The notes below the pieces were generated by a model, which was not told the origin of the DNA, made no database searches, and saw only the letters and a program-made list of their open reading frames with translations. The translations under genes and the position numbers were made by a program. From Pseudomonas sp. 2FG (GTDB taxonomy: Bacteria > Pseudomonadota > Gammaproteobacteria > Pseudomonadales > Pseudomonadaceae): a DNA stretch of 64,000 nucleotides. The DNA lies in contig NZ_SCMP01000006.1 in the NCBI RefSeq assembly GCF_005502935.1, forward strand, positions 175,098 to 239,097. Reading direction: 5' to 3'. This document shows positions 53,291-63,027 of the stretch, in pieces (position 1 is the first letter of the stretch; each line of letters starts with the position of its first letter).

Positions 53291-53303
53291 GGTCCTGAAA
53301 GAC

Positions 53304-54020
53304 TCAGGACGGGTTGCTTGGCGTCACCGCCGCGGTGGATGCCGCCGGCGTGGCAGCAGGCGCGACGGCCGGTGTGGCCACAGGCGCAGTAGGCTTGGCG
53401 GCTACTGGCTTAGCGGCGGCCGGTTTCACTGCGGGTTTGGCCGCTGCTTTGGGCGCGGCTTTGACTGCAGGTTTCGCCGCGGGCTTGGCGGCGGGTTTAG
53501 CTGCCACCTTGGCCGCAGGTTTCGCCGCGGCTTTTGCGGCTGGTTTAGCGACGGGTTTGGCCGCAGCCTTAACGGCAGGCTTAGCCACCGGCTTAACCGA
53601 CTTGGCGGAAATGCCGGTCAGTTTTTCCAGCTGCTTGGTCAGGGCCTCTACCTTGCCGTGCAACTCTTTCACTTCGTTGCGGCTCGGCACGCCCAGACGC
53701 GAGATCGCGCTGTTCAGACGCTTATCAAACGCCTCTTCCAACTCGCCCCACTTGCCCAATGCCAGGCCTTTGACTTCATCGACCTTGGATCGGGCCGACT
53801 TGGCCGAGGACTTCACGGCATCGACTTGTTTGTCGACTTCGCTCTTGGCCAGCTTCTCGGCTTTCTCGCCATCTTGGACCAGGGTGTCGAACAGCTTGTT
53901 GCCGTCCTTGCTGATCTTCGAGTAAGCACCTAAGCCAGCCAGCCAGATTTGGCGCGAGTATTTTTCGACTTCGCCAATCCAGGAGCTGCTCTGTTTTTCG
54001 ACTTTCTTTTTAGCGACCAT
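53304..54020 (-). CDS. phaF: PHA granule-associated phasin PhaF
   Basis: A 238-residue two-part phasin. The N-terminal half (about 1-135) is the granule-binding amphipathic and coiled-coil region shared with PhaI (SRQIWLAGLGAYSK, KWGELEEAFDKRLNSA, GVPSRNEV). The C-terminal half is a lysine/alanine/proline repeat of AAKPA-type units, similar to histone H1, which binds DNA and helps distribute granules at division. The start at 54020 has GGAG upstream. It is 10 bp after phaI. Confidence 0.96.
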   Translation of the reverse strand: MVAKKKVEKQSSSWIGEVEKYSRQIWLAGLGAYSKISKDGNKLFDTLVQDGEKAEKLAKSEVDKQVDAVKSSAKSARSKVDEVKGLALGKWGELEEAFDKRLNSAISRLGVPSRNEVKELHGKVEALTKQLEKLTGISAKSVKPVAKPAVKAAAKPVAKPAAKAAAKPAAKVAAKPAAKPAAKPAVKAAPKAAAKPAVKPAAAKPVAAKPTAPVATPAVAPAATPAASTAAVTPSNPS

Positions 54021-54030
54021 CCCGCTCTCC

Positions 54031-54465
54031 TTATTGAGTCTTAGCGACACGTGCAACCAACGCATTCAGCACGTCCAGCTTAGCAGAGAGCGCATCGACG
54101 TCCTGACGCGAAGGAATGCCGAAACGATTCAGCGCACTGGCAACCCGGCGATCGAAAGCTTGCTCGATTTTGTCGAGCTGCACTTCAACTTTGCCTTTAA
54201 CGCTAGTCACGTTATTGCTCACGCTGCTCTTCACCGTATCGATCTGGCTGTTCGCCGCCTCGACCTGCCCGCTGAGCAGTTTCTTGCCTTGCTGCTCAAC
54301 GCCTTCGCCGGCCTTGACCAGCTCTTTCAGGTAGCCTGCGCCTTCCTGACCGGCTTTGGCGTAGGCACCCAGGCCCGCCAGCCAGATTTGCCGGCCGTAA
54401 TGCTTAACGTCGGTCAGCAGGTTGGTTTTGCTTGCGGCTTTCTTTTTGATCGCAACTTTGGCCAT
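54031..54465 (-). CDS. phaI: PHA granule-associated phasin PhaI
   Basis: A 144-residue phasin. It shares RQIWLAGLGAYAKAG, EQAFDRRVASALNRFGIPSRQDVD with PhaF but lacks the repeat tail. It coats PHA granules. The ATG at 54465 (AKVAIKKKAAS) is used. phaI-phaF is transcribed opposite to the synthase genes, as in other Pseudomonas. Confidence 0.95.
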   Translation of the reverse strand: MAKVAIKKKAASKTNLLTDVKHYGRQIWLAGLGAYAKAGQEGAGYLKELVKAGEGVEQQGKKLLSGQVEAANSQIDTVKSSVSNNVTSVKGKVEVQLDKIEQAFDRRVASALNRFGIPSRQDVDALSAKLDVLNALVARVAKTQ

Positions 54466-54575
54466 GGTGCACCTCACACGCAAAAGGTTTAAGGACACGC
54501 CCACGAAATGCAGGCTTGAGTGCAAGGTAACGAGGAAAATTAGAATCTACATACTAAGCGGCGAAATCAGCCGGC

Positions 54576-54851
54576 TCAGACCAGATACTCATCCAGGCCT
54601 TTTTCGATTTCACGCTTGATCGTGCCGCTCAGGGCCGACAGCAACAATCCCAGACTCAGCTCGACGCGCACCCGGTCGTCACCGACCGCAATCCGCCCCT
54701 CGGCACCGCTGCGCTTGAACTCGAGCACATCGCCAGCCCACTGGTAGCGCACGTCGTACTCACTGGCCAGACGCGCGGCGAGTTTCTCCGCTTTCGCACG
54801 GGCGGCCTCCCGGCCAAGGGAATGCGAACGTTCGACGGTAATGCGGGCCAT
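54576..54851 (-). CDS. PHA system family protein (PHA_gran_rgn-like)
   Basis: A 91-residue protein of the polyhydroxyalkanoic-acid system family. [27 protein letters not shown] opens it and GLDEYLV ends it. The role in granule biology is not established. The ATG at 54851 is preferred to a TTG two codons earlier. It is upstream of phaI on the same strand and divergent from ubiE. Confidence 0.85.
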   Translation of the reverse strand: MARITVERSHSLGREAARAKAEKLAARLASEYDVRYQWAGDVLEFKRSGAEGRIAVGDDRVRVELSLGLLLSALSGTIKREIEKGLDEYLV

Positions 54852-54992
54852 GGGCAACTCCTGACTGCGACCTTAGGTCGCGCGACTATAGCAGCCCGCG
54901 CCAGCTTGCACGCCAACCACAGGCGTCCGTTGCCAAGACAAAGCCGGTCACCGGGATTAGAATGGCCGGCACTTTCTTCCGGTGACAGCGAC

Positions 54993-55763
54993 ATGAACGA
55001 TCCGCGCAAAGGCAGTGATGCCGAACCGACCACCCACTTCGGCTACCAAAACGTGCCGGAAAGCCAGAAGGCCGACAAGGTCGCCGAGGTTTTCCACTCC
55101 GTGGCGGCCAAGTACGACCTGATGAATGACCTGATGTCCGCCGGCGTGCACCGCCTGTGGAAGCGCTTCACCATCGAACTGTCAGGCGTGCGCACCGGCA
55201 ACCGCGTGCTGGATATCGCCGGCGGCACCGGCGACCTGACCAAGCAATTCGCCCGCCTGGTCGGCCCGACCGGCGAGGTGGTGCTGGCCGATATCAACGC
55301 CTCGATGCTGAAAGTCGGCCGCGATCGCCTGCTCGACCTGGGCGTGGCCGGCAACGTCAAATTTGTCCAGGCCGACGCCGAGAAGCTGCCGTTTCCGGAC
55401 AACCATTTCGACTGCGTGACCATCGCCTTCGGCCTGCGCAACGTCACCCACAAGGAAGACGCCCTGCGCTCGATGCTGCGCGTGCTCAAACCGGGTGGCC
55501 GCCTGCTGGTGCTGGAGTTCTCCAAGCCGACCAGCAGCCTGTTGTCCAAGGCCTATGACGTCTATTCGTTCAGCCTGCTGCCGATGATGGGCAAGCTGAT
55601 CACCAACGACTCGGAAAGCTACCGCTACCTCGCCGAGTCGATCCGCATGCACCCGGATCAGGAAACCCTCAAGGCAATGATGGTCGAGGCCGGTTTCGAG
55701 CGCGCCACCTACCACAACATGACTGGCGGCATCGTCGCGCTGCACCGCGGCATCAAGCCCTGA
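54993..55763 (+). CDS. ubiE: Ubiquinone/menaquinone methyltransferase UbiE
   Basis: A 256-residue SAM-dependent C-methyltransferase of ubiquinone synthesis. [20 protein letters not shown] is motif [20 protein letters not shown] motif II and [18 protein letters not shown] motif III. The start at 54993 gives the family length. It begins the ubiE-ubiJ-ubiB operon. Confidence 0.97.
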   Translation: MNDPRKGSDAEPTTHFGYQNVPESQKADKVAEVFHSVAAKYDLMNDLMSAGVHRLWKRFTIELSGVRTGNRVLDIAGGTGDLTKQFARLVGPTGEVVLADINASMLKVGRDRLLDLGVAGNVKFVQADAEKLPFPDNHFDCVTIAFGLRNVTHKEDALRSMLRVLKPGGRLLVLEFSKPTSSLLSKAYDVYSFSLLPMMGKLITNDSESYRYLAESIRMHPDQETLKAMMVEAGFERATYHNMTGGIVALHRGIKP

Positions 55764-56398
55764 TGCTGACTCAGGCTCTGCTGGCCGGCGTTGAGCACGG
55801 CGTCAATCGTGTGCTGCGCCTGGACAGCACGGCGCTGCCACGGCTCGAGCGCCTGGCTGGCAAGGTGATCGCGGTGGACTGCCGTGCCCCAACCGCGCAG
55901 CTGTTCATTCTCGCCGATGGCGCTGGCCTGCACTTGGCGGCGAACTGGGCAGGCGACGTCGCTTGCCGCCTGCGCGCGCCGGCTGCCAGCCTGCTGCGCC
56001 TGGCCACCAGCCAAGAGAAAACCGCCGTGCTGCACAGCCCGGCAGTCGAACTGCAGGGTGACAGCGGCGTATTACTGGAGCTCGCCGGCATCCTTCAGGA
56101 TCTCGAGCTGGACTGGGAATACGAGCTGGCCCGCTGGCTTGGCCCGCTGGGTAGCCAGTTGCTCGGCGGCCACCTGAAAAGCCGTGTGCGCTGGACCAGC
56201 CAAAGCCTCGACAGCCTGCGCCAGAACCTCGCCGACTACCTCAACGAGGAGTCGCGCAGCCTGGTCGGCCAACGCGAAGCCGAAGCACGCTTCGCCGAAT
56301 TGGATGGCCTCAAACTCGCCCTCGATCGCCTCGACGCGCGCTTCGAACGCCTCACCGTCACACCCCCCCTCACCCAAAAGCCTAGCGAACCCGCATGA
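55763..56398 (+). CDS. ubiJ: Ubiquinone biosynthesis accessory factor UbiJ
   Basis: A 211-residue protein with an N-terminal SCP2-type lipid-binding domain (about 15-115) and a C-terminal coiled-coil (about 165-205). It helps gather hydrophobic intermediates in the soluble Ubi complex. It overlaps ubiE by 1 nt and ubiB by 4 nt. Confidence 0.93.
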   Translation: MLTQALLAGVEHGVNRVLRLDSTALPRLERLAGKVIAVDCRAPTAQLFILADGAGLHLAANWAGDVACRLRAPAASLLRLATSQEKTAVLHSPAVELQGDSGVLLELAGILQDLELDWEYELARWLGPLGSQLLGGHLKSRVRWTSQSLDSLRQNLADYLNEESRSLVGQREAEARFAELDGLKLALDRLDARFERLTVTPPLTQKPSEPA

Positions 56399-58002
56399 AG
56401 CTGCTTGCCGTCCGCCGTCTGTTGCGCATCCAGCGCGTGGTCATCCGCTACCGCCTCGATGACTTGCTGCTCGAGCTGCCGTTGCCCTGGTGGCTGCGCG
56501 CGCTGAGCTATGCCCTGCCCTGGCGCTGGTTGCCGCGCACGGCGCTGCCGCTATCGCGCGGCGAGCGGGTGCGCCTGGCGCTGCAAGACCTCGGGCCGAT
56601 CTTCATCAAATTCGGCCAATTGCTCTCCACCCGCCGCGACTTGCTCCCCATGGATATGGCCGACGAACTGGCCAAGCTGCAGGATCAAGTCCCGCCCTTC
56701 GACCCCGCCCACTCGCTGGCGCTGATCGAGGAGCAACTGGGCGCCAAGGTCAGTGCGGTGTTTGCACGCTTCGACAGCCAGCCGCTGGCCTCGGCTTCGG
56801 TCGCCCAGGTGCACGCCGCGCAGCTGAAAAGCGGCGAGGAAGTGGTGGTCAAGGTGATTCGCCCGGGCCTCAAGCCGGTCATCCGCCAGGATCTGGCCTG
56901 GCTGTTCCTGCTGGCCAAACTGGCCGAACGCATCTCCACCGACGCGCGCCGCCTGCACCCGGTCGAGGTGGTCAGCGACTACGAGAAGACCATCTACGAC
57001 GAACTCGACCTGCTCCGCGAGGCGGCCAACGCCAGCCAGTTGCGGCGTAACTTCGAGGGCTCGCCGCTGCTCTATGTGCCGCAGGTGTACTGGGACTGGT
57101 GCCGGCCGCAAGTGCTGGTGATGGAGCGCATCTACGGCATTCAGGTGACCGACCTGGAAACCCTCGCCGATCAGCGCACCGACATGAAACTGCTGGCCGA
57201 GCGCGGCGTGGAAATCTTCTTCACCCAGGTGTTTCGCGACAGCTTTTTCCATGCCGACATGCACCCCGGCAACATCTTCGTCAGCACCCGCCAACCGTGG
57301 AGCCCGCAATACATTGCGGTCGACTGCGGCATCATCGGCAGCCTGACTCCGGAAGATCAGGACTACCTGGCGCGCAATCTGATCGCCTTCTTCAAGCGCG
57401 ATTACCGCAAGGTCGCGCAACTGCATATTGACTCCGGCTGGGTACCGGCGGAAACCAAGGTGAATGATTTCGAGGCGGCGATTCGCACCGTCTGCGAGCC
57501 GATCTTCGAGCGGCCGCTGAAAGACATCTCCTTCGGCCTGCTGCTGCTGCGCCTGTTCCAGACCGCGCGGCGCTTCAATATGGAAGTCCAGCCGCAGCTG
57601 GTGCTGCTGCAGAAGACCCTGCTGAATATCGAAGGCCTGGGTCGCCAGCTCTACCCGGACCTGGATCTGTGGAGCACCGCGCAGCCGTTCCTCGAACGCT
57701 GGATGCGCGAGCGGATCAGCCCGAAAAGCCTGCTGCACAACCTGCAGGCCCAGGTCGAGCAGGTGCCGCACCTGGCGCACATGACTCGTGAGCTGCTCGA
57801 ACGCCTGTCGCAGCCGCAGCCCACGGCCCCCGCGCCAACCCGGGGCGAACAGCGCGATGGCTGGCTGTTGCGCCTGACCGGTGCCGCGCTGATGGCCGGC
57901 GGTGCCAGTCTGGCGGCAAGCTGCGCCTCGCTGGCGGCGCTGAGCGCCTGGCCGGCCTGGATCATGCTCGGCGCCGGGCTCTACCTCGTCGTGCGCCGAT
58001 AG
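56395..58002 (+). CDS. ubiB: Ubiquinone biosynthesis kinase-like protein UbiB
   Basis: A 535-residue ABC1/ADCK atypical kinase. [17 protein letters not shown] holds the KxGQ motif, [10 protein letters not shown] the Ala-rich loop, [11 protein letters not shown] the catalytic loop and VDCGIIGSL the metal-binding segment. Two C-terminal membrane helices (about 490-535) anchor it. It supports ubiquinone synthesis through ATPase activity. Confidence 0.97.
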   Translation: MKLLAVRRLLRIQRVVIRYRLDDLLLELPLPWWLRALSYALPWRWLPRTALPLSRGERVRLALQDLGPIFIKFGQLLSTRRDLLPMDMADELAKLQDQVPPFDPAHSLALIEEQLGAKVSAVFARFDSQPLASASVAQVHAAQLKSGEEVVVKVIRPGLKPVIRQDLAWLFLLAKLAERISTDARRLHPVEVVSDYEKTIYDELDLLREAANASQLRRNFEGSPLLYVPQVYWDWCRPQVLVMERIYGIQVTDLETLADQRTDMKLLAERGVEIFFTQVFRDSFFHADMHPGNIFVSTRQPWSPQYIAVDCGIIGSLTPEDQDYLARNLIAFFKRDYRKVAQLHIDSGWVPAETKVNDFEAAIRTVCEPIFERPLKDISFGLLLLRLFQTARRFNMEVQPQLVLLQKTLLNIEGLGRQLYPDLDLWSTAQPFLERWMRERISPKSLLHNLQAQVEQVPHLAHMTRELLERLSQPQPTAPAPTRGEQRDGWLLRLTGAALMAGGASLAASCASLAALSAWPAWIMLGAGLYLVVRR

Positions 58003-58107
58003 CCAGAGCGGCGACGCGCTGGCACACTGGGTTATTCAACGCTCACGATCACCGCGAGTTACCCGCGCCAATATGTGCACTAACGGCTACGCATTAACGG
58101 ACAACCC

Positions 58108-58521
58108 ATGAACGACTGGCTGGACGACATCAACTGGAATGCCGAGGGCTTGGTTCCGGCCATCGCCCAGGATCACAAAAGCGGCCGCGTGCTGATGATG
58201 GCCTGGATGAACCGCGAGGCGCTAAGCCTCACCGCCAGCGAGAACCGCGCCATCTACTGGTCACGCTCACGGGGCAAACTCTGGCGCAAGGGCGAAGAGT
58301 CCGGCCATGTGCAAAAACTGCACGAGCTGCGCCTGGACTGCGATGCCGACGTCGTCATCCTGATGGTCGAGCAGATCGGCGGCATCGCCTGCCACACCGG
58401 GCGGGAAAGCTGCTTCTATCGGGTATTCGAAAATGGCGCCTGGAAGATTGTCGAGCCAGTCCTGAAAGACCCACACGCCATCTACAGTGCACACAGCTCA
58501 GCAGGACACCGCCATGAGTGA
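58108..58521 (+). CDS. hisI: Phosphoribosyl-AMP cyclohydrolase
   Basis: A 137-residue enzyme of the third step of histidine synthesis. [30 protein letters not shown] carries the Asp and Cys zinc/magnesium ligands; [12 protein letters not shown] and [14 protein letters not shown] are other blocks. It is separate from hisE, unlike the fused enterobacterial form, and overlaps it by 8 nt. Confidence 0.96.
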   Translation: MNDWLDDINWNAEGLVPAIAQDHKSGRVLMMAWMNREALSLTASENRAIYWSRSRGKLWRKGEESGHVQKLHELRLDCDADVVILMVEQIGGIACHTGRESCFYRVFENGAWKIVEPVLKDPHAIYSAHSSAGHRHE

Positions 58522-58849
58522 CACCCTGACCCGCCTGGCCGCAGTACTCGAGGCCCGCAAAGGCGCCGCGGCCGACAGCTCCTACGTGGCCAGCCTGTAC
58601 CACAAGGGCCTGAACAAGATTCTGGAAAAGGTCGGCGAGGAATCGGTGGAAACCATCCTCGCCGCCAAAGACGCTGCCGTCAGCGGCGACTGCAGCGACC
58701 TGATCTACGAAACCGCCGACCTCTGGTTCCACAGCCTGGTCATGCTCGCCGCCCTCGGCCAGCATCCCCAGGCGGTGCTGGATGAGCTGGATCGGCGCTT
58801 CGGTCTGTCCGGGCATGCCGAAAAGGCCGCCCGCGAACCTTCGGCATAA
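58514..58849 (+). CDS. hisE: Phosphoribosyl-ATP pyrophosphatase
   Basis: A 111-residue MazG-like all-alpha enzyme of the second step of histidine synthesis. Metal ligands are in [14 protein letters not shown] and [14 protein letters not shown]. The start at 58514 ([15 protein letters not shown]) lies inside the end of hisI. tatA follows after 25 bp. Confidence 0.96.
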   Translation: MSDTLTRLAAVLEARKGAAADSSYVASLYHKGLNKILEKVGEESVETILAAKDAAVSGDCSDLIYETADLWFHSLVMLAALGQHPQAVLDELDRRFGLSGHAEKAAREPSA

Positions 58850-58874
58850 CGCATTTATTGAGAGGAGCAGCTCC

Positions 58875-59117
58875 ATGGGTATTTTTGACTGGAAACATTG
58901 GCTCGTTATTCTGATCGTCGTCGTACTGATCTTCGGCACCAAGAAGCTCAAGGGCCTGGGCAGCGATATCGGCGAGACGATCAAAGGCTTTCGCAAGGCC
59001 ATGAGCGACGAGGAGAAACCCAGCGAGCCGCCGGTGCAACCGAGCGCGCCGCTGAACCCGCCGCACACCATCGACGCGCAAGCGCAGAAAGTCGAAGAGC
59101 CGGCGCGCAAGGACTAG
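58875..59117 (+). CDS. tatA: Sec-independent translocase TatA
   Basis: An 80-residue protein. A short N-terminal membrane helix ([13 protein letters not shown]) is followed by the [10 protein letters not shown] hinge, an amphipathic helix ([11 protein letters not shown]) and a Pro-rich tail. It forms the pore-forming oligomer of the twin-arginine system. GAGGAG is upstream. Confidence 0.96.
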   Translation: MGIFDWKHWLVILIVVVLIFGTKKLKGLGSDIGETIKGFRKAMSDEEKPSEPPVQPSAPLNPPHTIDAQAQKVEEPARKD

Positions 59118-59121
59118 CAGT

Positions 59122-59511
59122 ATGTTCGATATCGGCTTCTCCGAACTGCTGCTGGTCGGCCTGGTTGCGCTGCTGGTGCTCGGCCCCGAGCGCCTGCCCG
59201 GGGCGGCGCGCACGGCCGGCCTGTGGATAGGTCGGCTGAAGCGCAGCTTCAACGCGATCAAGCAGGAAGTCGAGCGCGAGATCGGCGCCGACGAGATTCG
59301 CCGCCAGCTGCATAACGAGCACATCATGGCGCTGGAGCAGGAGGCGAAAAACCTCATCGCCCCGCCACAGCCGCCGGCTGCCGTCGGCGAGCCTGTCACC
59401 AGCGAAACGCTGGTTGCCGAGACGCCGACTGCTACGCCGCCCGGCAGCGTCGACCTGGCCGCAGCCACACCCAGTGCCCCCGAAGCCTCTCAACCGCCGC
59501 GAGCCCCATGA
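59122..59511 (+). CDS. tatB: Sec-independent translocase TatB
   Basis: A 129-residue protein. [26 protein letters not shown] is its membrane helix with the TatB-type Glu, then an amphipathic helix and an Ala/Pro-rich tail. It forms the substrate receptor with TatC. It overlaps tatC by 4 nt. Confidence 0.96.
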   Translation: MFDIGFSELLLVGLVALLVLGPERLPGAARTAGLWIGRLKRSFNAIKQEVEREIGADEIRRQLHNEHIMALEQEAKNLIAPPQPPAAVGEPVTSETLVAETPTATPPGSVDLAAATPSAPEASQPPRAP

Positions 59512-60308
59512 GCGACCACAAGCCGGAACACGACCAGGAAATGCCGCTAGTCTCGCACCTCACCGAATTGCGTTCGCGCCTGCTGCGCTGTGTGGTGGCG
59601 GTGCTGCTGCTGTTCGGCGGGCTGTTCTACTTCGCCCAGGACATCTACACGGTGGTTTCGGCGCCGCTGCGCGCCTATCTGCCGGAAGGCGCGACCATGA
59701 TCGCCACCGGCGTCGCCTCGCCCTTCCTCACGCCATTCAAACTGACCGCCTGGGTCGCACTGTTCCTCAGCATTCCGGTGATCCTGCACCAGGTCTGGGG
59801 CTTTATCGCGCCTGGCCTGTACAAGCACGAGAAGCGCGTGGCCATGCCCTTGCTGGTCTCCAGCATCCTGCTGTTCTACGGCGGCATGGCCTTCGCCTAC
59901 TTCCTGGTATTCCCGCTGATTTTCCACTTCTTCGCCAGCGTCACCCCGGAAGGGGTGGCGATGATGACCGATATCAACGAGTACCTGGATTTCGTCCTGA
60001 CGCTGTTCTTCGCCTTCGGCGTGGCCTTCGAGATCCCGGTAGCCACGGTGCTGCTGATCTGGATCGGCGTGGTCGACGTCGTCTACCTGCGCAAGATCCG
60101 CCCCTATGTGGTGATCGGCTGCTTCGTGGTCGGCATGGTGCTGACCCCGCCAGATATCTTCTCGCAGACCCTGCTGGCGGTGCCGATGTGGCTGCTGTTC
60201 GAGATCGGCCTGTTCTTCGGCGGCATGATCCGTAAACGCGGCGAGCACCCGGATGATGCCCCAGTCAGCCCCGACGACGGCGACCAACCGCCCGCGACCC
60301 AGCCGTGA
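59508..60308 (+). CDS. tatC: Sec-independent translocase TatC
   Basis: A 266-residue inner-membrane protein with six helices. The conserved opening [16 protein letters not shown], the segment with [20 protein letters not shown] and the [13 protein letters not shown] block are diagnostic. It recognises twin-arginine signal peptides. Confidence 0.97.
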   Translation: MSDHKPEHDQEMPLVSHLTELRSRLLRCVVAVLLLFGGLFYFAQDIYTVVSAPLRAYLPEGATMIATGVASPFLTPFKLTAWVALFLSIPVILHQVWGFIAPGLYKHEKRVAMPLLVSSILLFYGGMAFAYFLVFPLIFHFFASVTPEGVAMMTDINEYLDFVLTLFFAFGVAFEIPVATVLLIWIGVVDVVYLRKIRPYVVIGCFVVGMVLTPPDIFSQTLLAVPMWLLFEIGLFFGGMIRKRGEHPDDAPVSPDDGDQPPATQP

Positions 60309-61012
60309 ATCTGCTGCTGCTGGAGGATGCCGACTTTGTCGCGGCGGATCGCGTGGTTCTGCAGGGCCGCCGCCTCAAGCACCTGCAGGAAGTGCATCGC
60401 GCCGAGTCCGGCGACAGCCTGCGCGTTGGCCGCCTCAACGGCTTGATGGGCAAAGGCCAGCTGCTGCGCCTCGAGGCCCAGGAGGCCGAGTTGCAGATCA
60501 GCCTGGATCAGCCGCCGCCGGCCAAATTACCGCTGACCCTGCTACTCGCCCTGCCGCGGCCGAAGATGCTCCGCCGGGTGCTGCAAACCGTCGCCAGCAT
60601 GGGCGTACCACGGCTGATTCTGCTCAACAGCTACCGGGTGGAAAAGAGCTTCTGGCAGACACCCTTTCTCGAACCGGCTGCGATCCATGAACAACTGATC
60701 CTCGGCCTCGAGCAGGCGCGCGATACGCGGTTGCCGCAAGTGCTGATCGAGAAGCGCTTCAAGCCCTTCGTCGAAGATCGCCTGCCGCAACTGGCGGCGG
60801 GCAGTCTCGGGCTGGTCGGCCACCCTGGCGACTATCCGGCCTGTCCGCGCGCCGTCGAACAGCCGGTGACCCTGGCCATCGGCCCGGAGGGCGGCTGGAT
60901 TCCCTACGAAGTCGAGAAGCTGCACGCGGCGGGCTTGCAGCCGGTACAGCTCGGCGAACGCATCCTGCGGGTGGAAACCGCCGTCACCGCACTCCTCGCC
61001 CGGCTGTTTTAA
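60305..61012 (+). CDS. rsmE: 16S rRNA (uracil1498-N3)-methyltransferase
   Basis: A 235-residue SPOUT methyltransferase. The N-terminal PUA-like domain has [15 protein letters not shown]; the knot is in LAIGPEGGW and [11 protein letters not shown]. The start is GTG at 60305, overlapping the tatC stop. It follows tatC in Pseudomonas. Confidence 0.95.
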   Translation: MNLLLLEDADFVAADRVVLQGRRLKHLQEVHRAESGDSLRVGRLNGLMGKGQLLRLEAQEAELQISLDQPPPAKLPLTLLLALPRPKMLRRVLQTVASMGVPRLILLNSYRVEKSFWQTPFLEPAAIHEQLILGLEQARDTRLPQVLIEKRFKPFVEDRLPQLAAGSLGLVGHPGDYPACPRAVEQPVTLAIGPEGGWIPYEVEKLHAAGLQPVQLGERILRVETAVTALLARLF

Positions 61013-61025
61013 ATCGGCCGCAGGG

Positions 61026-61520
61026 CTACCCCCGCGACTTGGCGTGCCAATGTGCCGGTAACAACTGGCCCTGCAAGGCCGGCGCCTCATGCACATCCAC
61101 ATCCCGCGGCGCCAGCGGCTCACCACACTCGGAGCACACCAGCACGCCGTGCATGGCCTGCCCGCAGGCCTTGTGCACATGACGAAGCGGCGCACCCTCG
61201 ACACCGCTCATATGCCGGTCGCCCCAGTTCACCAGCGCCAACACCGCCGGGTACAGCTCGCGGCCCTTGGCGGTCAGCCGGTATTCCTCGCGCAGCGGAC
61301 GCTGCTGATAGGCCTGTTTAACCAGCACTCCGGCCTCGGTCAGCTTCTTCAGCCGATCGGCGAGCACATGCCGGGTGACGCCCAGGCGTTTTTCGAACTC
61401 ATCGAAACGCCGCACTCCGAGAAAGCTTTCCCGCAGCACCAGCAGGGTCCAACGATCTCCCACCACCGACAAGGTGCGCGCCAGAGAGCAGGGTTGTTGA
61501 TCGAGTTCTTCCCAACGCAT
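61026..61520 (-). CDS. HxlR-family transcriptional regulator
   Basis: A 164-residue regulator. CSLARTLSVVGDRWTLLVLR opens the winged helix of the HxlR/MarR-like family, with the conserved Cys; RFDEFEKRLGVTRHVLADRL is the recognition helix. The C-terminal extension contains CSECGEPL, a possible half metal site. It is divergent from the short-chain dehydrogenase gene, with an inverted-repeat pair in between, so it probably controls that gene and the isomerase. Confidence 0.88.
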   Translation of the reverse strand: MRWEELDQQPCSLARTLSVVGDRWTLLVLRESFLGVRRFDEFEKRLGVTRHVLADRLKKLTEAGVLVKQAYQQRPLREEYRLTAKGRELYPAVLALVNWGDRHMSGVEGAPLRHVHKACGQAMHGVLVCSECGEPLAPRDVDVHEAPALQGQLLPAHWHAKSRG

Positions 61521-61555
61521 GACGAAACCTCTGTAAGCCGATGACTCACCATAGC

Positions 61556-61607
61556 TTGACAGGTTCTAAAAAGGAACTGACTATTCGACAGGGTTCCAAA
61601 ATAGAAC
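61556..61607 (+). promoter_or_regulatory. Promoter with two putative HxlR operators
   Basis: TTGACA (61556-61561), a 17-bp spacer and GACTAT (61579-61584) form a promoter for the dehydrogenase gene. GTTCTAAAAAGGAAC (61563-61577) fills the spacer and GTTCCAAAATAGAAC (61593-61607) lies near the start site. Both are 15-bp imperfect palindromes with A/T centres, 30 bp apart (about three turns). Confidence 0.6.
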
Positions 61608-61620
61608 TTAGGAGAAAGCC

Positions 61621-62349
61621 ATGACTGCACGCAAAGCGATACTAGTGATGGGCGCCGGCGATGCGACCGGTGGAGCGATAGCGAAACGCTTTGCCCGCGA
61701 GGGCTATGTCGCCTGCGTGGCGCGACGCCATGCCGAGAAACTCGAGCCTTTGGTCGATGAAATCGTCGCCGCCGGCGGTACGGCGCGCGCCTTTGGCTGC
61801 GATGCGCGGGTGGAAGAACAGGTGCTCAACCTGTTCGAAACCATCGAACGGGAGATCGGCCCGCTGGAAGTGGTGGTGTTCAACATCGGCGCCAACGTGC
61901 AGTTTTCGATCAGCGAAACCACCGAGCGGGTCTACCGCAAAGTCTGGGAAATGGCCGCCCTGGCCGGTTTTCTCACCGGCCGCGAAGCCGCACGGGTGAT
62001 GCTGCCTCGCAAGCGCGGCAGCATCATCTTCACCGGCGCCACCGCCTCCCTGCGCGGCCGCGCGAACTTCTCCGCCTTTGCCGGCGCCAAGTTCGCCCTG
62101 CGCGCCCTGGCCCAGAGCATGGCCCGCGAGCTTGGGCCGCAAGGCATTCATGTCGCCCACCCGATCATCGATGGTGCCATCGACACCGCCTTTATTCGCG
62201 AGACCTTCCCCGAACTGTATCGGCTCAAGGAACAGGACGGCATCCTCAACCCCGAGCATATCGCCGAGACCTACTGGCAGATCCATTGCCAGCCTCGCGA
62301 CTGCTGGGTGCATGAGATGGACCTGCGGCCCTGGCTGGAAACCTTTTGA
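61621..62349 (+). CDS. Short-chain dehydrogenase/reductase-like protein with Phe for the catalytic Tyr
   Basis: A 242-residue SDR-fold protein. GAGDATGGAIA replaces the usual TGxxxGIG dinucleotide motif, NIGAN follows, and FTGATASLRGR is the strand with the Ser region. The YxxxK motif reads Phe153-x3-Lys157 in FSAFAGAKFAL, so the proton-donating Tyr is absent. A few related SDR groups share this; substrate is unknown. AGGAG lies 6 bp upstream of the ATG. It forms a small operon with the isomerase gene. Confidence 0.85.
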   Translation: MTARKAILVMGAGDATGGAIAKRFAREGYVACVARRHAEKLEPLVDEIVAAGGTARAFGCDARVEEQVLNLFETIEREIGPLEVVVFNIGANVQFSISETTERVYRKVWEMAALAGFLTGREAARVMLPRKRGSIIFTGATASLRGRANFSAFAGAKFALRALAQSMARELGPQGIHVAHPIIDGAIDTAFIRETFPELYRLKEQDGILNPEHIAETYWQIHCQPRDCWVHEMDLRPWLETF

Positions 62350-62386
62350 ACAGCGGCTGCCCGTTTAACCATCCGAGACCAATAAG

Positions 62387-62977
62387 ATGAGCAGATCCGT
62401 AGAGTTCTTTTTCGATTTCGGTAGCCCGGCCACCTACCTGGCCTGGACCCAGCTGCCGAAAATCGCCGCCGAGGCAGGCGCCGAGATCACCTGGCGACCG
62501 ATGCTGTTGGGGGGCGTGTTCAAAGCCACCGGCAACCAATCGCCAGTCACCATTCCGGCCAAAGGTCGCTACATGCTGCAAGACCTGGCGCGCTTCGCCC
62601 AGCGCTATGGCGTGCCCATGGCCTTCAATCCGCACTTTCCGATCAACACCCTGACGCTGATGCGCGGCGCCGCCGGTTACCTCGATACGCCGCAGTTCCA
62701 GTCTTATCTGAAGGCGGTATTCGAAGCCCTGTGGGTCGAGCAGAAAAACCTCGGCAAGCCGGAGGTGGTGGCCGAGGTGCTGAGCGCGGCGGGGCTGGAC
62801 CCGGCGGAGTTCGAACGGCTGGTGAATGACGAGGCCGTCAAGGAGCGGCTGAAGAACGCCACCGAAGAGGCGATCCGGCGCGGCGCGTTCGGCGCACCGA
62901 CCTTCTTCGTCGGCAACGAAATGCACTTCGGCCAGGATCGCCTCGACTTTGTCGCCGAGGCACTGAATAAGACCTGA
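62387..62977 (+). CDS. 2-hydroxychromene-2-carboxylate isomerase-like (DsbA/kappa-GST) protein
   Basis: A 196-residue protein with a thioredoxin fold. VEFFFDFGSPATYLA is the glutathione-binding start (with Ser in place of the CxxC) and GAFGAPTFFVGNEMHFGQDRL the C-terminal block. Family members isomerise aromatic ring-cleavage intermediates or conjugate glutathione; the substrate here is unknown. It is 37 bp after the dehydrogenase gene. Confidence 0.85.
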   Translation: MSRSVEFFFDFGSPATYLAWTQLPKIAAEAGAEITWRPMLLGGVFKATGNQSPVTIPAKGRYMLQDLARFAQRYGVPMAFNPHFPINTLTLMRGAAGYLDTPQFQSYLKAVFEALWVEQKNLGKPEVVAEVLSAAGLDPAEFERLVNDEAVKERLKNATEEAIRRGAFGAPTFFVGNEMHFGQDRLDFVAEALNKT

Positions 62978-62985
62978 GATGACCA

Positions 62986-63020
62986 GTAAGGCCTCGCAGA
63001 TCAACGCCGCGAGGCCTTAC
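62986..63020. terminator. Possible terminator hairpin, isomerase/ABC transporter
   Basis: 12-bp arms GTAAGGCCTCGC / GCGAGGCCTTAC with an 11-base loop lie between convergent genes. There is no T tract, so intrinsic termination is only possible. Confidence 0.5.
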
Positions 63021-63027
63021 GCATGAC

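Noticed and set aside
53304..53600. Repetitive DNA that could look like a tandem-repeat array
   Set aside because: It is the coding repeat of the Lys/Ala/Pro-rich PhaF tail, a known feature of the family.
56551..57780. Long minus-strand open frame antisense to ubiB
   Set aside because: UbiB on the plus strand has all its kinase motifs; the antisense frame is a by-product of codon bias.
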